A DNA stretch of 64,000 bases from Pieris napi (Eukaryota > Arthropoda > Insecta > Lepidoptera > Pieridae). The notes below the pieces were generated by a model that was given only the letters and a program-made list of their open reading frames with translations, did not search any database and was not told where the DNA came from. The stretch spans positions 2,294,001 to 2,358,000 of the forward strand of contig NC_062257.1 of the NCBI RefSeq assembly GCF_905475465.1, written 5' to 3'. A program made the translations under genes and the position numbers. This document shows positions 56,601 to 64,000 of the stretch, one piece after another. Position 1 is the stretch's first letter, and each line of letters opens with the position of its first letter.

Positions 56601-56897
56601 GATATTTTATTTTTTAAACTTTGGTGGAACTTTAATAAGAAAAGTACTGGACCTAATGTTATAATATTCGATCATTTATAGATTACTTTTAAGTAAATAC
56701 TTTGATAATGTTTACTGATATTTAAAATACGCCTTGATACAAGAAGGATAGACAAAACAAAAGGTATGGTCCTCTTTCTCCAATCATAAGATAATACAAA
56801 AGAAATCTTAAATACTAAAAAACATTTTTTATATTTAATTTGTATTTTTTTATAATGTGCGTTCCTAAATATACCACATATCTAATCGAGAAAAACG

Positions 56898-57425
56898 TAT
56901 ATATGTTACTGTAAACTCGAACTGCAGTAAATCCTAAGATATTCCAGTAAAACCTAAGATCTACCAATTCCTAATGGTAAATGTCCCAAAAGGTATTCGA
57001 TTCGAACTCTTACCACCATTCCGTTGGTAAATCTTAGGATTAAAAACAAAACATGTCTTAAGTTAGGTTAGGTTAGATATTCAGAGATATACGTTATGTG
57101 TTTTTTCAAAATAATTTAAATAAGTTGGTATTAGTTTGTACTTATTACTATCATATGATACCTTTATAATACTATGTACCTGTTTTGTCTAATAGTTCAT
57201 TAAAGTAAATAATTAAGAATTACTCATTGTTTTATTCCTAAAACCAACATCTACCAGCTGACAGTGGTAAAACCTAGCATATACTGAATTCGAATGGTAA
57301 AAGCTCGAAAAAATCGTCGTATTTTCAGAAATACTTACATTTACCAACTCATGTCGGTAAATCCTAAGACTTACACTTAAATCTTAAGATTATCCGTAGT
57401 TCGAGCTTTTACAGTAACATATATA
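56898..57425. mobile_element. TIR element with TACCA-n8/9-TGGTAAA palindromes
   Basis: Ends TATATATGTTACTGTAAA are inverted at 57425, followed inside by CTCGAACT. Palindromic units TACCA-n8/9-TGGTA at 56962-56979, 57011-57029 and 57252-57269, and TACCA-n8-CGGTA at 57342-57359, are mostly followed by AA(A/T)CCTAAGAT-like sequence. No coding. Confidence 0.7.
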
Positions 57426-57429
57426 ACAC

Positions 57430-58840
57430 AAGATCTGTCCGCATTAGCAAAAATAAATACATTTACAATATATGGTTTGCAGGTATAATGCGGCAAGTGT
57501 CGCATTTCTTTTTAATCTATGTTCAAGGCTTCTGCACAGATTAATATCTGTCACCGGATATCCGGAAAATTTACATTTTGCGTTCCAACATTTCTATTCT
57601 GTATAACAATTAAGTTAACGTTTTAACTGTATGAAAACTTGTAATTTTTGTTCACACTCGCAATTGGAGACCGCAGTGAGTCTGGTAATGCGAAAATGCA
57701 TTTAGACACGAGGTCTTTCGGCGCGATGTTCAATTTTTTCCATAGTAGTTAGTCTCTTCCAGATTTACTTGTTTACTCGTTGATAACTCAACCCGATTAG
57801 GCTGAAAATTGGTATATATATAAAGCGACAATTTACTCTTTGACTCAAAACGGGACATTGGTTTAATTTAGGTAAAATAATAATTAGTCAATTCAAAAAA
57901 ACAACACCTTTTAAAGTTATTTATTTAGAAAAAGTAACGAATTACAAAATATAGGTAGGTAGGTACCAAAAATGTATTGGTGACGATTTCAAATAAGATT
58001 AAGACTCTTGGCACGATTTTTAAGCTATTGCATAGATATTATCGCGGGCTTTGAGCGCGGCGACCGAATTAAGAAATTCCGTAACGAAAAAACCTAACAC
58101 ACGATGACGTAATATAAGTGCGGTCAATACGCGTTAGAGCGGGACAGAACGCATACTGCGTATTCACATCTCTCTGACGAGATCGGTGCAGCCGGTGCGC
58201 GTTTGAGTGAGACAGACTATATAGGCGAGTCTGGTAGAGTGGTAGAATGAATTAATTTATCAAAGAAAAAAATTGAATTAATATCAAATCAAAAAATACT
58301 GCATAAATAAATAATTATAATTGCATAAGTTGAAAAAAAATTATGCAATAGCTTTACCGCGGCAGTCCCCGAGTGCCACACGTCTTTTTTATATTCTGCT
58401 GCTCAAATTTTCGCGCGCTTTCTGAAAACGGATAAATTTTGCGTCCCGCAGTTCATTTCGGGGACGCCGGGACTCGTAATTGGAAAAAGGGACAGTCCCG
58501 TTCAAAAACAATGAGTCACTCAATTAGCACCTACCTAAAGTTAACTCACCCTCGCCAATCCCGCCATTCCGCGAACTCTTTGGCCGCCCCTCGTACAAAG
58601 GGCAACTTTATTGGATACTAAAACCTGTCTTGGTACGATTTTGTAGTTTATGAATTCACCCATAAACCTTGTCATTTCTGTATTTATGGCCCCATGATTA
58701 GTAACACGTGCGATAAAGTCCAATAAAATTTGTCGTCACTCGGTTTAACATCTGTAATATGTCAACTGCATTCCTCATTTGTGTCCTAATCACAAGCGCG
58801 TAGTGTTTTAATTTTTATAGAGTTTTAGATCTTAGACAGG
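57430..58840. other. No gene recognised; partly GC-richer
   Basis: 58020-58250 and 58365-58570 have more CpG than the surroundings and short open frames on both strands (58439-58723) without family resemblance. This could hold a promoter or untranslated exon, but nothing in the sequence decides it. Confidence 0.3.
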
Positions 58841-58848
58841 CATTCCTT

Positions 58849-59260
58849 TTTACACGCTTTATATTAGCTTCACCTGTATGTATGTATGTATGTAACCGAC
58901 TCCTTCGGACTCGATTTTGATCCACTTTAAACGGACAGATTTTATTCAAATTTTAAGCACCTGTCAAAGATCGATGACAATGCAATAATCCGAAAAAAAA
59001 AAATAAAAAAATTAAACTAAAAAATAAATAATAGTTTAAAAAAAACTAAAAAACACGCTTTTAAAGCACATCAAACTAAAAAGTGAATAATAATTATATA
59101 GACGAAAAATATGGCACAGAGCGCCCCACGCTTTTTTACAATAATACCAGTATTTTTTGTTCATTACCATTTTCAGGCTAAATTAGGAATTATTTTTCAC
59201 TTTTTAGTTTGATGTGCTTTAAAAGCGTGTTTTTTAGTTTTTTTAACTATTATTTATTTA
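58849..59260 (+). mobile_element. TATG-microsatellite-associated repeat
   Basis: TTTTTTACACGCTTTATATT, (TATG)3, ACCGACTCCTTCGGACTCG as at 17395. Here the CGCTTTTAAAGCACATC block is present twice, inverted (about 59033-59095 and 59187-59250). Confidence 0.65.
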
Positions 59261-60082
59261 TAGTACAGGGAACGGGAGGCTCAGCGGATGTTAAGTGATA
59301 CTCGTGGACTCACTCGCGATTGCGTTGCCGGAAAATGCCTACTAAAGAAGTTTATTGTTACTAAATGAATTTGCTAACAAAAGTACGCCACGCGTACGGT
59401 ATTACTGCATCAAAGCCCTTACCAAAAACCTTCAGCGTATAACTGGTCCACTGGTCACCTACCTCAAGGCAAGATATGTAGACTCGCTCCAAAATACATG
59501 TGCGAATGTATTCAATTAATAAAATCATGTGTTAGGTGATTATAGAAAATATTGGTCAGTGTTTGAACGGGCATGTTACCAACTATTGTCAACTAAGTGA
59601 TATGTTCTTTACTAAGGGCCGATTTACATTATCTTAGGGTGAGATCTATAGTCCGCACTTGGACTTTGCTCAGACTTACCTTACGAAAAACTTTGCCTAG
59701 TGTACACTAAGGTTAAACTATGATTTCGTATTTATAGACATTTTAACGGTGAGATTAAGCTAAGCCCAAGCTATGACAGCAAATGTCAAAATACAAATTG
59801 ATGTTTCAGTTCATGCAATACTTTGTTTATTATCCTTTAAAAAAGTAAACAATAACAAATATTTAAACATCTAAAACGGTACACATATATCTTCAATTTA
59901 TTGTTATTTATGTATTCATTTATTTTATTATTGCAATAACTAGAAATTTACGAGTAACCTTTAGAAAATGTATTAATTATTTAAAGATGACAATAATTTT
60001 GTTACGTAGAACGGATCGCATTGTTTTGACAACAGCAACAGAGCACTTGTATCAAATATCAACAATTGAAAATTTTGCCTAA

Positions 60083-61263
60083 AGTGTTGTATATGTTCGG
60101 AACGAATACAACCAAAATCCTTCCATCCTGTACGGTGAGAATGAATTCAAAAGAAGGAACCGTATTTTGAAACACACGGTATTAAATGTGATCCTGCCAC
60201 TGATCATTACAAACTTGCAACCTTATAACAACAGAGGATCGCCAAACCTACCGCAATTGCAAATACTTTTTGCATTAAGGCATAAAAATGCAACTGGATG
60301 TTTTCAGGTAATATTGTGTTCATAAATATGTATGGTTTTTCGATTTGAATATTATAGGTACCTATGTATTCTCAAATGATTTTAAATACATTATATGTTG
60401 AAGACATTTGTCTTCTGACTTTCAGAAACATAACATATATGTAACTAATAATAATTCATTGACATTACAGATGGTGTGTGGTGATCTGAACAGAATAAGC
60501 CAATCTACAGTCTGTTTAATTATAAATAAAGTCTCTGCAGAGTTGAGTAAATTACTTCCTAGATTTGTAAATTTTCCAAGAAATATGAACACAGCCAAAA
60601 GGAAGTTTGAAGAATTAATAAGATCTAATACTCACCATGACCTAAACAGTATAATCAGAGCTATTGACTGCACCCATATAAAAATTAATAGACCCAAAGG
60701 TATCGCTCACTCTGAAGCATACAGAAATAAAAAAGGGTAATTTTCTGTAAATGTGCAAGCAATAATAGGGCCTGATATGGAAATATTTGATATAGTGACC
60801 AGGTGGCCTGGCAGTTCACACGACAGCAGGATATTTAGAAACTGCCAGGCGTATGCAAGGCTGCTAAATGGTGAACTAGAAGGAGTTTTAGTAGGTGACA
60901 GCGGTTATCTGGCACTTAACTTCATGTTAACAACACTTTTATATCCAACGACAAGAGCTGACAATAATTATAATTATTCTCAAATAAGAACTAGGCATAT
61001 TGTTGAAAGGGTTTTCCGAGTGTAGAAAAGGAAATTTCCATGTTTACAGCTAGGACTACAGTCAAAATTGACAAAATATACTAGTTATATATAATTATAG
61101 CTTGTGCTGTATTGCATAATATAGGTATATAGAGTCATAAGCATCCCCTATGCTTATGATGATGGTGATCTTGCTGACAGCAGAAGTTGAGTAACACAGA
61201 AACAATGAAAGATCTCCTACAGGTCTAGCATTCCGGCAATCTGTGATTGCACAATTTAACTAG
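60083..61263 (+). pseudogene. PIF/Harbinger (HARBI1-like) transposase pseudogene
   Basis: Exon 1 ends ATGCAACTGGATGTTTTCAG at 60307 before a GTAATA donor. The acceptor TTACAG is at 60470, and exon 2 opens MVCGDLNRISQSTVCLI. DDE candidates: Asp in IIRAIDCTHIKI (60661-60696), Asp in LVGDSGYL and Glu in TRHIVERVF. Breaks: no start codon (TAA at 60080), TAA at 60738 where an aromatic residue is usual (RNKKG-stop-FSVNVQAI), TAG at 61023 where Trp is usual, and a frameshift near 61090 before ACAVLHNI. The C-terminus TGLAFRQSVIAQFN ends at TAG 61261. Not functional. Confidence 0.88.
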
Positions 61264-61269
61264 GTAATT

Positions 61270-62000
61270 TGTTCGGTAATAAAGAATATCAAAACAAAAC
61301 TTGTTTCATTTTAAACATTTATTTTCTGATTCTTTTTTTGAGTGTAATACATATTTCTAATACTAATTTATATTTTTGTTGAAGAAATTCTATTTCTAAC
61401 AGATTTTTTAATTTTATATGTTCCACTCCTATCTCAAATTTTTTAGGGTAGTCAGGTAATAAATGGTAGAAGATTCAGGGAAACGAAAATAACAGATGTG
61501 AAGCGAGAGTCATCGGTTAGGTTATAGTTTGAATTTCGTTGTCACTATAATATGCCAGGGCTGCCAGGTGACAGATACGATATCACACCAGTTATTTATA
61601 AGATCTCTCAAAAATGGGGTTGAACACTTATATAAATAATGTAAATAAACAACAATAGATACCATAATAATGTATAATTATTTTATTTCATCCATTTCAT
61701 AGGTATTTATCAAGATCATTTAAAATTTCTTTGAATTCAAATTCTATTTTTCCCAAAGTCTATGGAACTCTGATACCAAATGGCAACACCGTTCATTAAA
61801 AACCGACAAAAATAAAAAGTCCAGTAAAAGATATGATGGTAGAGCAAATTTTAGGCCATTATTTTTGTTAGGCTTATAGTCAAAGTTTTTGGTAAGTCGT
61901 CGATTTCGTGGACTTGAGATTAAGCTAAGCCAACACTAGGGAGGGATTCGCAGTTTGCTCTATAAATACCGACTGTGTCTTAGCTCGATAGTTAAGTCAG
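61270..62000. other. Right non-coding part of the inner Harbinger
   Basis: AT-rich, between the transposase stop and the right TIR. I found no second ORF of useful length on either strand. Confidence 0.4.
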
Positions 62001-62308
62001 AGTAAAGTCCAAGTGCGGACTATAGATCTCACCCTTAGTGTTTATGAGAGTATTTTAGTACAAGTTGAAAGGCAAGTTCTTTAGTGCGTTGCGAGTGAAC
62101 GTTTACATTTCTTCCAGTAGAGTATCATTACAGCGCCACAATGAACGCGCAACGACGTCGGCAAATACCTACGCTCTATTCTACGCAAAATACTAACTGT
62201 AGTTATGGAACAAATAGAAGACGAGATTTTATTCGAAATAAATAAACTAAATATAAATAATAAACAAAATAGCTTCTTTTAATGCCTTAAGCAGTGTATG
62301 CCGAATGC

Positions 62309-62410
62309 CTAGCCGGTTTGTTTTTGTATAAATTGTTTTTTCCATAAACATTCGTGAACAACATATTCAGACACAAATTTGATAGTTGTATCTTCCGACC
62401 ATTTAGCCAT
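62309..62410 (-). pseudogene. MADF-domain N-terminal remnant
   Basis: 33 codons from ATG at 62410: MAKWSEDTTIKFVSEYVVHE, then CLWKKQFIQKQTG and a TAG. W-S-x-D ... F-V-x-x-Y ... E-C-L-W is the start of a MADF domain; the rest is missing. It lies opposite a plus-strand frame in the outer Harbinger-type element, a divergent arrangement known for PIF/Harbinger. Confidence 0.6.
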
Positions 62411-62689
62411 CTTTAAAAATCAAAAAACACGCACGCGTTTCATGGCACTTATGCACTCTCCTAAAGATTTTACTAAATTACTTGTTTACACACAACGAGG
62501 GAAGATCTCGGGGGGTGCGCGGGCGCGGGAGGGGTATCACTTAAAACAAAAATAAAAAGCGATTCTATTTTGATTCAACTTGAAAGTCAAGTAGAACCGT
62601 ACTAAAGCAAGTAGCGTTTACATGTTTCAACTAAAGTACTATCCTAAAGCACTCTCCTAAACACTAAGATAATGTAAATCGGCCTTAAG

Positions 62690-63165
62690 ATATAGAGGAA
62701 AGATTTATATATTTGTAGCAAGTGTACGCCTAATTTAAAAAGCGATATTGAGTTATTAAGGCATTATGAATAAAATACAATCAAAAAGCTTTTACCGATA
62801 TAAATGAATTTATTACAGCGTACGTATACTACCTAAAAGGCCAGCGACATACTTGCCTTGTGGCTGTGTGAGTGTAACTAAACATCCTGTGAGCATCCAG
62901 CCCATTTGTCCCGTGTTAAAAAAAATCACGTTCTGAATGCTTTACAGAGATCGCAAATTATGTATACGATACTATCTATAAAGTTTTTGTTTACAAAAGT
63001 ATTACTAATAATATAATAAAATAGGTTAGTTAATTTTGAGTTAACATTTACGTTTTTACAATCTGTATTTTAAACAAAAGTTTGTTTTTATTATTATAGA
63101 CATCAATTAAAAAGTACTAGACCGTAAAAATATCTCTCCCAAAAAAAAAGAAGGAAGCCGCGTAC
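62690..63165. other. No gene seen
   Basis: AT-rich; 62845-62920 may be a distant inverted piece of the 2.5-kb repeat (CATCCTGTGAGCATCCAGCC). Confidence 0.3.
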
Positions 63166-63169
63166 TAAC

Positions 63170-63447
63170 AGTGGCGCTTTTTAGGTCTGCGCCTCAGATA
63201 TCTGTACCTATCTGTTTCATGATCATTTGTCAATCTAATAGGCAAGCAGGTGAACAGCCTCCTGTGCCTGAGACACGCCATCGACTTTTTGGTTCTAAGG
63301 CAAGCCGGTTTCCTCACGATGTTTTCCTTCACCGTTCGAATGAATGTTGGTTGCGCATATAGACAGTAAGTCTATTGTTACACACCTGGGGATCGAACCT
63401 ACGACCTCAGAGATGGGGGTCGCACGTTGAAGCCAATACTACTCTTC
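63170..63447 (-). mobile_element. SINE family 1, minus strand
   Basis: Complete apart from changes in the head (GTTGAAGCCAATACTACTC lacks the CACTAGG part), with GGGGATCGAACCTACGACC. Confidence 0.85.
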
Positions 63448-63853
63448 CGCGACTGAATGAAATGTTCAAAATTTTTTGAATATAGTTAAAATTGTATCAT
63501 AATTATCAATATAAATTACAATGTGTCGTGGTATTATGTTCTTCAATTCAAGTAGTGCCAAGCGCTTGCTGATAATTTAATTGAGATAAAAAAATACTAA
63601 ATTATGTAATACATGTTTATTAAAGTCTTTGCTTTACACTTTAATGTTCTTCTAGGGACCGGGTAACTGCAAAATAAATTTAATTCTTATCATGGATCTA
63701 TCTAAAACTAACCAATAGATTTAAAAAAAACTGAAATATCGGAACTGGATAATTGTAATTTAATTTGCAAATACAATTAATAAAATCCTACGTTTTATTG
63801 AAAAGTCAATCAAATCAATATATTTTAACAAAACTTTTTTTTATATAGAATTT

Positions 63854-64000
63854 TTGAAGTTATACTTCTTTAGGCGCGTTATGAAAAATTTATGAGAGTG
63901 AAATTTTACGATGCGCGCGCACCGTGACACAAAATTAACAGAATGAAGTTGCCCACGGAAGATGCTACGGCATTGGAGATAATTTAAAACAACATTCGAA
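63854..64000 (+). mobile_element. Hairpin-ended element, cut by the window end
   Basis: TTGAAGTTATACTTCTTTAG and GGCGCGTTATGAAAAATT, then GAAGATGCTACGGCATTGGA as in 23568. The right end lies outside. Confidence 0.8.

Larger units (their letters stand above)
59637..62034 (+). mobile_element. PIF/Harbinger transposon, 2398 bp, decayed
   Basis: TIRs GGGTGAGATCTATAGTCCGC (31 bases, inverted at 62034) and a TTA duplication at 59634-59636 and 62035-62037. It contains a spliced HARBI1-like transposase pseudogene. The insertion is in the left TIR of the outer element. Confidence 0.92.
59616..62685. mobile_element. Outer Harbinger-type element, split by an inner one
   Basis: Starts GGGCCGATTTACATTATC and ends GATAATGTAAATCGGCCT, with TAA at 59613-59615 and 62686-62688. 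Without the inner element and its TTA it is about 670 bp. Carries a MADF reading-frame remnant and a short MNAQRRRQI frame at 62141, both disrupted. Confidence 0.85.

Noticed and set aside
57057..57080. GTTAGGTTAGGTTAG, resembling the insect telomere repeat TTAGG
   Set aside because: Only about three units, inside a TIR element and far from any array; chance or element sequence is sufficient.
58439..58723. Overlapping open frames on both strands in the GC-richer region
   Set aside because: No recognisable domain on either strand; could be promoter or UTR but undecidable here.
60408..60470. Transposase start at the ATG at 60408
   Set aside because: 60408-60470 reads as intron; the acceptor TTACAG at 60470 joins to exon 1 ending at 60307, whose translation continues the family pattern.

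Overview
The window looks like nuclear DNA from a lepidopteran insect. It is AT-rich, has introns, and carries one spliced insect aquaporin gene in dense moth/butterfly-type repeats: tRNA-derived SINEs, RTE- and CR1/jockey-like LINE tails, A^T-inserting Helitrons with CTAG ends, and many PIF/Harbinger-type MITEs. I could not search a database, so the species is unknown.

The only recognisable host gene is a PRIP-class aquaporin on the minus strand. Four coding exons (17958-17867, 13347-13223, 11158-10889, 3909-3745) have clean GT/AG borders and compatible phases. They give 216 residues with both NPA motifs and a classical water-channel selectivity filter. The last exon(s) lie beyond base 1. 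An untranslated 5' exon must lie upstream of 17958, but I could not place it. Its three complete introns hold about half of the catalogued elements between 3.9 and 17.9 kb.

The remainder, about 18-64 kb plus the first 3.7 kb, shows no intact host gene. It holds: (i) thirteen copies of one palindromic 241-bp MITE flanked by CTG or CAG; (ii) fourteen or more copies of a tRNA-like SINE and four of a second SINE; (iii) several Helitron families, one with three copies of exactly 221 bp; (iv) at least six TIR families with TAA/TTA target duplications, including a degenerate PIF/Harbinger transposase (60083-61263) in a 2.4-kb element that is nested in another Harbinger-type element; (v) a hAT remnant with a perfect 8-bp duplication; (vi) a 684-bp element with 30-bp TIRs and an 8-bp duplication; (vii) a family with hairpin-forming ends; (viii) three kinds of element with arrays of short repeated or palindromic motifs (18.3/42.6, 27.9-29.5 and 56.9-57.4 kb).

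The most instructive observations are mechanistic. Several insertions have their empty site preserved inside another repeat, so ends and target duplications can be fixed to the base. One MITE has mismatched duplications and sits between two 101-bp direct repeats, as expected from recombination between two insertions. Two palindromes look like template-switch events when compared with sister copies.
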